Positions 1 to 8,872 of a stretch of 64,000 bases of DNA are shown one piece after another. The stretch comes from Chloroflexota bacterium (lineage in GTDB: Bacteria; Chloroflexota; Dehalococcoidia; Tepidiformales; Tepidiformaceae). How positions within the stretch are numbered: position 1 is the stretch's first letter; the number at the start of each line of letters is the position of its first letter. The translations under genes and the position numbers were made by a program. The notes beneath the pieces were generated by a model. That model was not told the origin of the DNA. It saw only the letters and a program-made list of their open reading frames with translations, and did not search any database. Where the stretch lies: the NCBI GenBank assembly GCA_016234445.1, contig JACRBT010000018.1, positions 1-64,000 of the forward strand, in the 5' to 3' direction.

Positions 1-104
1 GGGATCCGTGGGCACCCGGGAGACCACTCCTTCACAGTCGTGGCACGGCGAACGGCGGGCGGCTCGATCCATCCGTACCGCGACGGGGACGGAGCGGCGT
101 CTCC
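1..104. repeat. Direct repeat, copy 1 (cut by window edge)
   Basis: This 104-bp stretch recurs at 144-247 with only about three mismatches, giving a period of 143 bp. It ends with the core ATCCGTACCGCGACGGGGAC (71-90), followed by a GGAGCGGCG extension, which is also found near 20301 and in the 41.5-41.9 kb block. No believable protein is encoded here. The unit may continue left of the window. Confidence 0.85.
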
Positions 105-143
105 TGCCTCTTTCACATCCCCGCCACTCGGCCGCAGGTCGCG

Positions 144-247
144 GGGATCTGTGGGCACGCGGGAGACCACTCCTTCACAGTCGTGGCACGGCGAACGGCG
201 GGCGGCTGGATCCATCCGTACCGCGACGGGGACGGAGCGGCGTCTCC
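144..247. repeat. Direct repeat, copy 2
   Basis: Near-identical second copy of 1-104. The 39 bp between the copies are not repeated. Together with the following 70 bp it makes up the non-coding region before the first gene. A TAGGCT hexamer at 283-288 and a GGGAG at 307-311 lie between this repeat and the ATG at 321, so the repeat sits just upstream of the likely promoter. Confidence 0.85.
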
Positions 248-320
248 GGGCCGCCGCAGGTGCCCCTCGCGGCGGCCTCCGGTAGGCTTCGCAGCACCAA
301 CCCCCCGGGAGCGCAGACCC

Positions 321-1313
321 ATGACCCGCAAGCTTTCGTTGATGGTCACCTGGCAGTTCGACATGAAGAAGGAGGAGGCGATCGAACTCGCGAAGATCGC
401 CGACGAGTGCGGGGTGGACTCGTTCTGGGTACCCGAGGGCTGGGCGCGCGACGCCTTCTCGCTCCTCATCTCGATCGCCGAGAAGACGCAGCGGATCAAA
501 CTGGCCACGGGCATCGTCAACGTCTATTCGCGCACGCCCGGGGCCCTCGCCCAGCACTTCGCGACGCTCGACGAATGGAGTGGCGGGCGGGCGATCATCG
601 GGCTCGGGGCGTCGAGCGCGAACGTCGTCGAGCAGTTCCACGGGATGCCGTTCCAGCCTTCGCTTTCCCGGATCCGGGAGACGGTGGAGATCATCAACAT
701 GCTGATGCGCGGCGAGAAGCTGGTGTACCACGGCAAGTGGTTCAAGATGGACAAGGGCTTCACGCTGCGCTTCACCCCGGTCCGTCCCCACATCCCCGTC
801 TTCCTGGCGACCCTGAACCCGAAGAGCGTGAAGATGACGGCCGAGGTCGCGGACGGCTGGATGCCGGTGATGATCCCGACGGCGGCGTTGAAGCAGGAGA
901 TAGACCAGTTCCGGGCGTGGGCCGCCGCCGCCGGGCGTGACGCTTCGAGCCTGCAGGTAAAGGCGGGCGGCGTGACCGTGAGCGACAATCCCGCCGCCCG
1001 CGACGCCGGCCGGGGGTTCCTCGCCTTCTACATCGCCCGGATGGGGACCTTCTACTACAACCAGCTCTCCCGGTTCGGTTATGCGGACGAAGTGGCGATG
1101 ATCAAGAAGGTGTTCGACGAGAAGGGCTCGGCGGCTGGCGCCGCCGCAATCCCGCCGGGGATGCTCGACGACCTTGGCTTCGCCGGCAACGCGGACGAGT
1201 GCCTCTCCCGCCTCAGGGACTACGAGGCCCTGGGGGTCGACGTCCACAGCATCACCGTCGACGCGAAGGACCCGGTGCGGTTCGGGCGGATGGTGGAGAC
1301 GCTCCTGCGCTGA
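321..1313 (+). CDS. LLM-class F420-dependent oxidoreductase
   Basis: A 330-residue member of the luciferase-like monooxygenase fold. Such enzymes bind coenzyme F420 (or FMN) in a TIM barrel and transfer hydride to small organic substrates. Support comes from the N-terminal strand MTRKLSLMVTWQFD, the stretch GVDSFWVPEGWARD, the family block GGRAIIGLGASSANVV and the VADGWMPVMIP segment. The frame stays open upstream to 183, but that part reads through the direct repeat. I therefore chose ATG 321, which has a GGGAG nine bases before it. A paralogue lies at 26259-27278 on the other strand. The substrate cannot be read from the sequence. Confidence 0.88.
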   Translation: MTRKLSLMVTWQFDMKKEEAIELAKIADECGVDSFWVPEGWARDAFSLLISIAEKTQRIKLATGIVNVYSRTPGALAQHFATLDEWSGGRAIIGLGASSANVVEQFHGMPFQPSLSRIRETVEIINMLMRGEKLVYHGKWFKMDKGFTLRFTPVRPHIPVFLATLNPKSVKMTAEVADGWMPVMIPTAALKQEIDQFRAWAAAAGRDASSLQVKAGGVTVSDNPAARDAGRGFLAFYIARMGTFYYNQLSRFGYADEVAMIKKVFDEKGSAAGAAAIPPGMLDDLGFAGNADECLSRLRDYEALGVDVHSITVDAKDPVRFGRMVETLLR

Positions 1314-1491
1314 CGGCGGGCAGTGATCGCGATCATGGCGAACCTGTCATACGATGGACCTGGCACCGGTGGGCCGGCCGGTGACAATGGCAGTTGGGAA
1401 TCGTCGCGGTGGGTGTGGTTGGAACGGCAGGTCGAACAATCGAAGGCCCCCCCTTTGCCGAGCTTGACCGGTTGTTGCCCGGGTCGCGAGG
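1314..1491. other. Intergenic region with two inverted repeats
   Basis: This 178-bp gap holds a perfect 12-bp palindrome TGATCGCGATCA (1324-1335), just after the stop codon of the upstream gene. It also holds a 6-bp stem CACCGG/CCGGTG (1364-1369 and 1378-1383) around an 8-base loop. Neither is followed by a T tract, so a classical terminator is not clear. No gene is visible. Confidence 0.4.
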
Positions 1492-2883
1492 ATGACTAAC
1501 ATTCGGCCTATGCTGCGCCGTCTTCCGCCCTTCCGCCGCGCCGAAGCGACAGGATCTGTCGCGGCCGAAGCCGCCGAAACGTCGGACGCGTTCGTCTCCC
1601 TCGACGCCGTATCGGCCGTGCCTGGATCTGCTCCCGTTGCTCCCGCGGAAAGGCGCCGCCGGCGGGTCACCGTCAAGCGGGTGCTGCTCGGGTTGCTTGT
1701 CCTGGTCGTGGCCTCCGGCGCGGTCGCCTACCCGATGCGGTCGAAGTTCACCGCGCAGGGCGCCGACCTCAGCCGCCGGGTCATCGGAGACGAGAACACC
1801 GCCCGCATCGAAGGCTGGTACTTCCGCCTCCAGGATCGGGTGGAAAAGACGAAATACTCGCTCTTCGGCGGGGAAACGGACCCCTTCGCCGACAGCAGCG
1901 TCCGCGTCGACGTCATCCCCAAGCCCGAGGGCCTGAGCGTCGTCTACTGGGTGGGCAAGGACGCCTCGGGGCAGCCCGCCATCGCCGACCTCTTTCGCCC
2001 GCCGCCAATGAAGCCCCCGGAGACACGGCAGCTCCGCGACGACCCGGCCTCGGGCGAAGGCGTCTGGACCACGTCGGGCCTGCCGCGCTCCAGCCCCACG
2101 GACATGTTGATGGCCAAGACCTTCATCCGCCCGGACAAGTCGCGGCCGTATGCCACCGTCGGCGTGCTCCTGATCGACTCCCGGCGGGTGCGGCTGACGA
2201 TGTCGGGTGGCACGGTCGACCCGGGTGGCGACCTCGGCGTCAAAGGCCCGGGGAACATCCCCTCGGAAGTGCAGAAGAACCTTCTTGTCGCCTGGAACGG
2301 CGGGTTCAAAGGCCCCCACGGCGGCTTCGGCATGGTTGCCGACGGGAAGACGTACCGCAGCCTTCGGGACGGCCTCGCCTCGATGGCGGTGACAAAGGAC
2401 GGGCAGATCTTCATGGGCGAATGGGGCCGTACCCTCGCCTGGCGGGACGACTTCGTGGCCGTGCGCCAGAACGCCGTCCTCCTGGTCGAAAACGGCGAGG
2501 TCAGCAAACGGACCGCCGAGGGCAACGACACCTGGGGTTACGTGAACGTGAATTCCGCCGAATTCATCACCTGGCGCTCGGCCGTGGGGCTGACGAAGGA
2601 CGGCAACCTGCTGGTGGCGGCGGGAACGTCGCTCAGCGCCGCAAGCCTGGCGCAGGCGCTCTGGGCGGCCGGCGCCTGGACGGCGATGCAGCTCGACATC
2701 AATAACCCCTACGTCCTCACCTCGCTCTTCTTCGCGCAGCCGGACGGCAGCCTGCGGGCGGAGCGGTTCATGGACGCGATGCCCGGCTCGGCCTCACGGT
2801 TCCTGAGCACCCAGGAGCGCGACTTCATGTACGTAACGGTCGAGGACCGCATCAGCCTGCAGGCCCCCGGCAGCTACCGTTAG
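1492..2883 (+). CDS. Membrane-anchored phosphodiester glycosidase-family protein
   Basis: A 463-residue protein. Residues about 1-60 form a polar, Ala/Arg-rich cytoplasmic tail. A single transmembrane segment follows (VLLGLLVLVVASGAVAYP, about 63-80), then a long outer domain. The C-terminal half matches the phosphodiester glycosidase (NAGPA) family: LLVAWNGGFKGPHGGFGMVA, the DGLASMAVTKDGQIFMGEWG segment, NAVLLVENGE, and AMQLDINNPYV near the end. Relatives remove N-acetylglucosamine phosphodiesters or act on exopolysaccharide; the substrate here is unknown. A second ATG at 1510 would shorten the tail by six residues. It is followed after 6 bp by the convergent aldose epimerase gene. Confidence 0.75.
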   Translation: MTNIRPMLRRLPPFRRAEATGSVAAEAAETSDAFVSLDAVSAVPGSAPVAPAERRRRRVTVKRVLLGLLVLVVASGAVAYPMRSKFTAQGADLSRRVIGDENTARIEGWYFRLQDRVEKTKYSLFGGETDPFADSSVRVDVIPKPEGLSVVYWVGKDASGQPAIADLFRPPPMKPPETRQLRDDPASGEGVWTTSGLPRSSPTDMLMAKTFIRPDKSRPYATVGVLLIDSRRVRLTMSGGTVDPGGDLGVKGPGNIPSEVQKNLLVAWNGGFKGPHGGFGMVADGKTYRSLRDGLASMAVTKDGQIFMGEWGRTLAWRDDFVAVRQNAVLLVENGEVSKRTAEGNDTWGYVNVNSAEFITWRSAVGLTKDGNLLVAAGTSLSAASLAQALWAAGAWTAMQLDINNPYVLTSLFFAQPDGSLRAERFMDAMPGSASRFLSTQERDFMYVTVEDRISLQAPGSYR

Positions 2884-2889
2884 CCGCGG

Positions 2890-3768
2890 CTACGCCCGCT
2901 CCCACCGCCATTCGCTCGCGAATCTGACCGGCTCTCCGGGCGCGGCCACCGCGTACCCCGTCCCGGCGATGCCCCGTTGGCGGAGGTTGAACGCATCCGG
3001 GCTGCAGGTTTGGGGCTCGATGCAGAACGCCTCTGGCGGCGTGTAGACCATGACGTGGGGCGCGGCGGTTTCCACGCTGATGGTCATGCGGAGGCGGCCC
3101 CAGTCCACCTCCACCGGCCCGGCGAGCGCCCGGTAGCAGGCGTCGATCCGGCGCTCGCCGAGGGGCTGGAGGCGGCGCAGGTCTTCGTCTCCCGCCGGGT
3201 CGTGGAGGCGGCCCGCCGGGATGTTTGCCTCGATCTCGTAGCAGTCGGCCGCGGGCACGGAAACCGAGACGGAAGCAGCGCCAAACGCGTCGCGACGGAA
3301 CCAGGGGTGCCAGCCGCCGCCCGCCGGGAACGGCTCGCCGGCCGACGTGACGTCGCACTCCATCCGGAGTGAGTCCTCGCCCAGGGTGAAGCGTTGGCGG
3401 ACGGCGCCGCGCCACGGCCAGCCGTCGTCGAGGGCCGCTTCGATGCTGCATGACGCGCCGCTCTGGCTGAGCACCTCCCACGCGACAGAGAGGACGCGGC
3501 CGTGGTTGGCATGGGGCTTCCCGTCGCGCGGGAGGGCGAATTCGCGCCCTTGCCAGCGGAAGGCGCCGTCGCGGACGCGGTTGGGCCACGGCGCCATCGG
3601 GAATGAGCCGCCGCGGGTGGGGCGCTCGCGGTAGGCCGCGGGATCGGCGGGCGCCCAGAGCAGCTCTTCAGGCCCGCGGCCGGCGTCGACCGCGAGCGAG
3701 TGGAGCCGCCCGCCGAACTCGGGGAGGACAACGGCCCGCGACCGCGGCGTGGTGAGGGTGATCGCCAT
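2890..3768 (-). CDS. Aldose 1-epimerase family protein
   Basis: A 292-residue galactose-mutarotase-fold enzyme that interconverts alpha and beta anomers of hexoses. The NRVRDGAFRWQGREF segment, the catalytic-histidine region KPHANHGRV, the GGGWHPWFR block and the PEAFCIEPQTCSPDAFN stretch holding the catalytic glutamate are all present. The reading frame is open further upstream, but ATG 3768 gives the normal N-terminus (MAITLTTPRSRAVVLPEFGG). It is transcribed divergently from recQ. The galactokinase operon at 28-32 kb could use its product, but the two are not adjacent. Confidence 0.85.
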   Translation of the reverse strand: MAITLTTPRSRAVVLPEFGGRLHSLAVDAGRGPEELLWAPADPAAYRERPTRGGSFPMAPWPNRVRDGAFRWQGREFALPRDGKPHANHGRVLSVAWEVLSQSGASCSIEAALDDGWPWRGAVRQRFTLGEDSLRMECDVTSAGEPFPAGGGWHPWFRRDAFGAASVSVSVPAADCYEIEANIPAGRLHDPAGDEDLRRLQPLGERRIDACYRALAGPVEVDWGRLRMTISVETAAPHVMVYTPPEAFCIEPQTCSPDAFNLRQRGIAGTGYAVAAPGEPVRFASEWRWERA

Positions 3769-3851
3769 CGCCGTATCGTCGCCCCCGGGCAATCGGCGGG
3801 CAACGGGGAAATGGCGGGAACCTTTGCTGGCGCTCACTCGCTCAAATGTTC

Positions 3852-3857
3852 TACAAT
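3852..3857 (+). promoter_or_regulatory. -10 element TACAAT of recQ (leaderless layout)
   Basis: TACAAT ends eight bases before the GTG start at 3866, and no Shine-Dalgarno sequence lies between them. The transcript would begin at or next to the start codon. Confidence 0.6.
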
Positions 3858-3865
3858 CCCTCCCC

Positions 3866-5974
3866 GTGACGACTTCCGGTTCCACGCCGCCGCCCGTCCC
3901 CGACCCGCGCGCCCTGGCGCCTGCCCGCAAGGTGCTGCGTGAAGTCTTCGGCTACCCGGAGTTCCGGCCCGGCCAGCCCGAGGTGATCGCGGCGGTGCTG
4001 AAGGGGAGGGACACGCTCGCGGTGATGCCAACCGGCGGCGGCAAGAGCGTCTGCTACCAGATCCCGGCACTGCTCTTCGAGTCTGGGGTGACTGTCGTCG
4101 TCTCGCCCCTGCTGGCGCTGATGAAGGACCAGGTGGACGCGCTCCGCCAGGCGGGCGTCGCCGCGGCGGCGATCAACTCCACGGTCTCGGCCGAAGACCA
4201 GGCGGCGCTCCGCCAGGATGTCGTGGCGGGGAAGCTCCAGTTGCTCTACGTGGCCCCGGAGCGCTTCGGCGACGGCGCTTTCATGGCGGCCCTGCGTTCG
4301 ACGAAAGTGGCCCTGCTCGCCATCGACGAAGCCCACTGCATCTCCCAGTGGGGGCACGACTTTCGCCCGAGCTACCGCGACCTCGGCGGCGTCCGCCCGA
4401 AGCTGGGCAATCCCCCGATCGTCGCCCTGACCGCCACCGCCGACCCGCGCGTCCGTGACGACATCCTCGTCCGCCTGAACCTGCGCGACCCCGTCGTCCA
4501 CGTCGCCGGGTTCGACCGGCCGAACCTGCGTTTCGACGTCGTCCGTGTCCGCAACCAGAAAGAGAAGGCGGAGGCGATGGCCGAGAAGCTGAAGACCCTG
4601 AAGAAGGACGACTCGGCGATCATCTATTGCGGAACGCGCAAGAAAGTGGAGGACCTGACCGACTTCCTTCAGCGCCAGCGGATCAAGGCGGCCCGCTATC
4701 ACGCCGGGATGGAAGACGCCGATCGCCGTCGCATCCAGGATGCCTTCGCCCGCGACAGCGTCCGCGTGATCGTTGCCACGAACGCGTTCGGGATGGGGAT
4801 CGACAAGCCGGACGTCCGGATGGTGCTGCACCACGACCTCCCGGACTCGCTCGAGTCGTATTACCAGGAGGCGGGGCGGGCCGGCCGCGATGGCGACCCG
4901 GCGGAGTGCGTCCTCTACTACGCCACCCGCGACCGGGGCCTCCGCGAATTCTTCATCGACCTCGAACACCCGGAGCCGGCGACCGTGGTGGACGTCTACC
5001 GGGCGCTGGTTTCGCGCCAGGGCGAACGCACCCATATCCGCGACCTGATGACCGAAGAGGACGAATCCGGGATCAACGCGGCGATCGCGGCGCTGGTGGA
5101 GTCGGGCCTCGCGGGGCGGCAGGGGCAGATGGCCTGGGCCGTGCGACCCGACGGCGAGGACGACATCGACCTGGCCGGGCTGGAGGAGCACCGCGCGCAT
5201 GCCTACGCCAAGCTCGACGCGATGCAGCGCTACGCGGAGTCGATGACCTGCCTGCGGGCGCGAATCCTGGCGTATTTCGGGGACGAAAACGGCGCGGCGG
5301 CCTGCGGGAACTGCGGCCCCTGCGTCGCACCCGTGGCGGCGAGCGCCGGATCGGGGGACGACGAGGACACCGAGCGGCTCTTCAACGCCCTGCGCGCCGT
5401 GCGCCGGCGGTTCGCGGACGACGCGAACGTGCCCCCCTACGTCATCTTCGCCGACACGGTGCTGCGGGAGATGGCGCGCAAGCGGCCGCGCACGCGCATC
5501 GAGATGCTGGCCGTCGCCGGGGTCGGGCAGGTGAAATACGAGCGCTACGGGGAGGCGTTCCTTGCGGTCACGAAGGCGGCGGCGCCGGTCGTCGCTCCGG
5601 CGCCCGTATCACCCCCTCGCCCCGGGGGCGGGCGCGTCGCCTACCGCGACCGCAAATCGGCAGCGATCCCGGAGACGGTGCAGCGCACCTGGGAGCTCCA
5701 TCGCAGCGGCCTCGGGATCGAGGAGATCGCGGCCCAACGGGGATTCAGCCGGAGCACGATCGCCAACCACATCGCCGACCTGGTCACCCGGGGCGAGATC
5801 ACCGACGTTTCGCCCTGGATCGACGCGGCGACGCTGGCGCTGGTTCGGAGGGCCGCGAACGGCCAGGCGATCGGCGCCCTTGGGGTCATCAAGGAGGCCC
5901 TCGGCGAGAGCGTCACCTACGAGCAGCTCCACATCGCCCGGGCCTACCTCTCGCGGCCGGCGGCGGCGCCGTAG
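3866..5974 (+). CDS. recQ: ATP-dependent DNA helicase RecQ
   Basis: A 702-residue 3'-5' DNA helicase for recombination and fork repair. Walker A PTGGGKS lies at about 55-61 and the DEAH box (LLAIDEAHCISQWGHDFR) at about 151-168. Motif VI is in ESYYQEAGRAGRDG. A four-cysteine zinc site follows (CLRAR...CGNCGPC). Next come an HRDC domain (about 510-580, GVGQVKYERYGEAFL) and a C-terminal helix-turn-helix region (TVQRTWELHRSGLGIEEIAA) of the kind found at the end of some RecQ proteins. The start is GTG 3866, placed by the adjacent TACAAT and by the normal N-terminal length. The stop overlaps the rmuC start. Confidence 0.95.
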   Translation: MTTSGSTPPPVPDPRALAPARKVLREVFGYPEFRPGQPEVIAAVLKGRDTLAVMPTGGGKSVCYQIPALLFESGVTVVVSPLLALMKDQVDALRQAGVAAAAINSTVSAEDQAALRQDVVAGKLQLLYVAPERFGDGAFMAALRSTKVALLAIDEAHCISQWGHDFRPSYRDLGGVRPKLGNPPIVALTATADPRVRDDILVRLNLRDPVVHVAGFDRPNLRFDVVRVRNQKEKAEAMAEKLKTLKKDDSAIIYCGTRKKVEDLTDFLQRQRIKAARYHAGMEDADRRRIQDAFARDSVRVIVATNAFGMGIDKPDVRMVLHHDLPDSLESYYQEAGRAGRDGDPAECVLYYATRDRGLREFFIDLEHPEPATVVDVYRALVSRQGERTHIRDLMTEEDESGINAAIAALVESGLAGRQGQMAWAVRPDGEDDIDLAGLEEHRAHAYAKLDAMQRYAESMTCLRARILAYFGDENGAAACGNCGPCVAPVAASAGSGDDEDTERLFNALRAVRRRFADDANVPPYVIFADTVLREMARKRPRTRIEMLAVAGVGQVKYERYGEAFLAVTKAAAPVVAPAPVSPPRPGGGRVAYRDRKSAAIPETVQRTWELHRSGLGIEEIAAQRGFSRSTIANHIADLVTRGEITDVSPWIDAATLALVRRAANGQAIGALGVIKEALGESVTYEQLHIARAYLSRPAAAP

Positions 5975-7041
5975 TGGAAGTGCTCGCGGCGGCCGGACTC
6001 GCGGGTGTGGTCGCGCTCGGCGTCGCCCTCGTGGTCATGAGCCGCCGGCCGGCCCCGCCGTCGGACCTCTCGACGCCGCTCCAGAACCTGGCGGCCGCGG
6101 TCCAGGCGACGAACACCCAGGTGGCGGTCATCGCCGAGCGAGTGGGCGCGGTCGGGCAGCGCGTGGAGGCGGTCGAACAGCAACAACGGGCGGCGCAGAC
6201 GGGCTTGAACGAGGCGGCCACGACGATCCGGGCGGAGGTCACGCGCACCCAGCAACAACTCGTGGAGCTGAAGACGGCGGCCGAGGCGCGCAAGGAGATG
6301 GAGCAGCGCACGGCCGAGTCCATCCGCCGCCTGGAGACCGTCATCGCCGGGACCGCGACGAAGGGCGCGGCCGGGGAGAGCGTCATCGAGTTCGTCTTCG
6401 CCCAGCTGCCGGCGGCCTGGCAGGTGCGCGACTTCGAAGTCGGGAACCGGCGGGTGGAGTTCGGGCTCCGGCTGCCCAACGCCCTTGTGCTCCCGATCGA
6501 CAGCAAATGGCCGGCGACGAACCTCCTCGAGCAGTTCCTCGCCGCCGAGGCCCCGGAGGAACAGAAGCGCCTGAAGCAGCAACTGGAGCAGGCCGTGGTC
6601 GCGAAGGCGAGCGAGGTGCGGAAGTATCTCGACCCCAACCTGACGGTGAACTTCGGGGTCGCGGTGCTGCCGGACGCGGTCTATGAACTCTGCGGCGACG
6701 CCAGGGTGAGGGCGATGGAGATGCACGTCGTGCTGGTCAGCCTCAGCCTCTTCGTGCCCTATCTCCTCCTCGTCTTCGAGACGGTCCTGGGAGCTTCCCG
6801 GGACGTCGACCTCGACCGCCTCCTCGCCGCGATTGGCTCCGTGGAGGAGTCGCTCAAGGCGATGCAGGAGGAAGTCGAAGGGCGGCTCTCGAAGGCGCTG
6901 ACCATGGCCGGGAATTCGCGTGACGAGCTCCGCAACGTCGTTGCCCGGGCGGGGGCGAGCCTTTCGATGGTCCGGCTCCCGGCCGCGGGGAACGGGGCGC
7001 CGGCGCTCCCGCCAGCGGGCGGGGACCCCCCGGATTCGTGA
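5974..7041 (+). CDS. rmuC: RmuC-family DNA recombination protein
   Basis: A 355-residue protein with an N-terminal membrane segment (VLAAAGLAGVVALGVALVVM), a coiled coil rich in Gln and Ala (about 35-115), and the RmuC nuclease-like domain: AAGESVIEFVF, NRRVEFGLRL, VLPIDSKWP and NFGVAVLPDAVYELC. RmuC limits inversions at short inverted repeats and is related to PD-(D/E)XK nucleases. The GTG start at 5974 shares one base with the recQ stop (TAGTG), so the two genes are probably translationally coupled in a repair operon. The frame stays open far upstream inside recQ, but that part is a shadow. Confidence 0.9.
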   Translation: MEVLAAAGLAGVVALGVALVVMSRRPAPPSDLSTPLQNLAAAVQATNTQVAVIAERVGAVGQRVEAVEQQQRAAQTGLNEAATTIRAEVTRTQQQLVELKTAAEARKEMEQRTAESIRRLETVIAGTATKGAAGESVIEFVFAQLPAAWQVRDFEVGNRRVEFGLRLPNALVLPIDSKWPATNLLEQFLAAEAPEEQKRLKQQLEQAVVAKASEVRKYLDPNLTVNFGVAVLPDAVYELCGDARVRAMEMHVVLVSLSLFVPYLLLVFETVLGASRDVDLDRLLAAIGSVEESLKAMQEEVEGRLSKALTMAGNSRDELRNVVARAGASLSMVRLPAAGNGAPALPPAGGDPPDS

Positions 7042-7059
7042 GTAACGGCTGCTCCGGGG

Positions 7060-7065
7060 TAGTCT
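7060..7065 (+). promoter_or_regulatory. -10 element TAGTCT (leaderless layout)
   Basis: TAGTCT lies seven bases before ATG 7073, in the 31-bp gap after rmuC. Confidence 0.45.
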
Positions 7066-7072
7066 GAGGGGA

Positions 7073-8326
7073 ATGCGATCGTTGTTGCGTGGGGGGGTGG
7101 GCTGGCTGGTGGCCGCGGGGGTCAGCGTCGTCGCGCTGTGGGCGGTCCTCGGGACAGGTTCCCGGGCGGCCGAACCGGGCGGACCCGAGATCGAGCTGAA
7201 GCCGTTCGCCCAGGGACTTTCGCAGCCGGTGCACCTCACGGGCGACGGCTCCGGAAGGCTCTTCGTGGTCGAACGCCAGGGGCGCATCCGCCTTCTTTCG
7301 ACCGGCGGTTCGGTGCTCGCCACCTACCTCGACATCACGGATCGGGTCCTCAGCGCCGGGGCGGAACAGGGCCTGCTCAGCGTGGCCTTCCCGCCAGACT
7401 TCGCCGCGAGCGGGCACTTTTACGTGGACTACACGGCCGGTTCCGGCGCCGGGGAGACGCGGATCTCGCGGTTCACCGCGGACCCGGCCAATCCCTCGCG
7501 GGCGCTGCCGGGCAGCGAACAGGTCATCCTGGCGATCGGCCAACCGTACGCCAACCACAACGGCGGCCAGGTCGCCTTCGGGCCGGATGGCATGCTCTAC
7601 ATCGGAACGGGCGACGGCGGCGGGGAGGGCGACCCGCAGGGCAACGCCCAGGACCCGTATGAACTCCTCGGGAAGCTGCTCCGAGTCGATCCCCGGCAAC
7701 TCCCGGTCGACATCGACACCCACTACGCGAAGGGACTGCGCAACCCCTGGCGGTTCTCGTTCGACCGCGCCACAGGCGACATCTACATCGGCGACGTCGG
7801 CCAGGACAGCTTCGAGGAAGTCGACTACCTGCCGGCGGGCGCGTCGCCTGGCGCGAACTTCGGCTGGGACGTCATGGAAGGCAACCACTGCTACCCGCCG
7901 CCGGGCACGTCCTGCCAGCAGCCGCCCGCCTACGTGGCGCCCATCGCCGAGTACCCGCGCACCCTGGGCAGCTGTGCCGTGACCGGCGGCTTCGTCTACC
8001 GCGGGAGCCAGGTGCCGGACCTCTCCGGCACCTACGTCTACGGGGACTTCTGCAGCGGGCGGATCTGGGGGCTCCGCCAGGCCGGGGGCGCCTGGACGAA
8101 TGCGGAACTGCTTCAGAGCGGCCTTTCGATCATCAGTTTCGGCGAAGGCGACGACGGGGAGCTCTACGTCGTGGACTACGGCGGCGCGATCTACAAGATC
8201 CAGCGGAAGTCGTCGGCGAAGCCCAGCGCGACCCCGACGAAGGCGCCGTCACCGACCGCCACGCCGACCGCGACGCCGCCGGGCGGTCCGAAGCGTGGCG
8301 TGGTCCCGGCCGTCGCGCGCGACTGA
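7073..8326 (+). CDS. Secreted PQQ-dependent sugar dehydrogenase-like protein
   Basis: A 417-residue exported six-bladed beta-propeller of the glucose/sorbosone dehydrogenase family (soluble GDH/Hhip-type). The N-terminus is a signal peptide (LLRGGVGWLVAAGVSVVALW). Family blocks include GLSQPVHLTGDGSGRLFVVE, EQGLLSVAFPPDF, YANHNGGQVAFGPDGMLYIG with the catalytic-type histidine, the glycine-rich GTGDGGGEGDPQGNAQDPYE, and KGLRNPWRFSFD. Known relatives oxidise aldoses with PQQ. The tail is a Thr/Pro linker (PSATPTKAPSPTATPTATPP), which suggests it is held at or near the cell surface. No PQQ biosynthesis gene is in the window. Confidence 0.88.
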   Translation: MRSLLRGGVGWLVAAGVSVVALWAVLGTGSRAAEPGGPEIELKPFAQGLSQPVHLTGDGSGRLFVVERQGRIRLLSTGGSVLATYLDITDRVLSAGAEQGLLSVAFPPDFAASGHFYVDYTAGSGAGETRISRFTADPANPSRALPGSEQVILAIGQPYANHNGGQVAFGPDGMLYIGTGDGGGEGDPQGNAQDPYELLGKLLRVDPRQLPVDIDTHYAKGLRNPWRFSFDRATGDIYIGDVGQDSFEEVDYLPAGASPGANFGWDVMEGNHCYPPPGTSCQQPPAYVAPIAEYPRTLGSCAVTGGFVYRGSQVPDLSGTYVYGDFCSGRIWGLRQAGGAWTNAELLQSGLSIISFGEGDDGELYVVDYGGAIYKIQRKSSAKPSATPTKAPSPTATPTATPPGGPKRGVVPAVARD

Positions 8327-8375
8327 CGGTAGCCGCCCGACCGAGTGTCGCCACACTCGCAGTCGCCGATGCTAC

Positions 8376-8867
8376 TCAGTCCGACGGCAGGTGTGCGATA
8401 GCCAGAAGTTGGTTTTCGAGGTCGACCAGTTCTTCGACCCACTCGGGCAGAGTCCCGAACAGATCGTCCGCCCGGCGCTGCTGGTCACTGTTGAGAAGGT
8501 ATGCCTCTCGTTGGCGACCCACCCGATAGACTCGGCTGACGCGAATGTCGTGAGCCTTGAGCAACTCCTTGACGGCTTCGTCCGGCAGGCGTGCCAACAG
8601 CTGCTTATATCTCAAGATGTGACCCCGGAGCCAAGTATCGTCGAGCTCGGCAAGGTGCAGGCCTTGCTGTTTGATTACGACTTCAATCCCGTCGGCAACC
8701 TGCCCTTCCAGCAGACCCCGAATCTCTGCGGCTTTCTGAGCCTGAGCGGCAGTACGCTCACGGCGCTGGTCGCGTTCGTACTGAACATGGTCGCGCAGGA
8801 ATGTTAGCGAGCTGCCGATGAGGACGCCCGCCAAAGTGCTTCCGCCAACGATGATTGACTGCCACAT
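8376..8867 (-). CDS. Small membrane-anchored coiled-coil protein, function unknown
   Basis: A 163-residue protein. A hydrophobic N-terminus (MWQSIIVGGSTLAGVLIGSS) would anchor it in the membrane. A charged helical region follows (HVQYERDQRRERTAAQAQKA), then a mixed helical domain (KELLKAHDIRVSRVYRVG, TLPEWVEELVDLENQLLA). ATG 8867 lies five bases after the helicase stop, so the two are probably co-transcribed. Base composition looks less GC-rich than its neighbours, with codons such as AAA, TAT and TTA-type positions more frequent, which hints at a later arrival. I do not recognise a family. Confidence 0.65.
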   Translation of the reverse strand: MWQSIIVGGSTLAGVLIGSSLTFLRDHVQYERDQRRERTAAQAQKAAEIRGLLEGQVADGIEVVIKQQGLHLAELDDTWLRGHILRYKQLLARLPDEAVKELLKAHDIRVSRVYRVGRQREAYLLNSDQQRRADDLFGTLPEWVEELVDLENQLLAIAHLPSD

Positions 8868-8872
8868 GCCTA

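Noticed and set aside
1-247. Insertion sequence end or transposon
   Set aside because: There is no transposase, no clear terminal inverted repeat and no target duplication within the window.
4627-5973. Upstream extension of rmuC within recQ
   Set aside because: It is an out-of-frame shadow of recQ; the GTG at 5974 starts the membrane segment and coiled coil expected of RmuC.
8100-8807. Plus-strand open frame overlapping the end of the sugar dehydrogenase
   Set aside because: The minus-strand gene at 8376-8867 has a credible membrane anchor, helical pattern and position after the helicase stop; the plus frame looks like its antisense.
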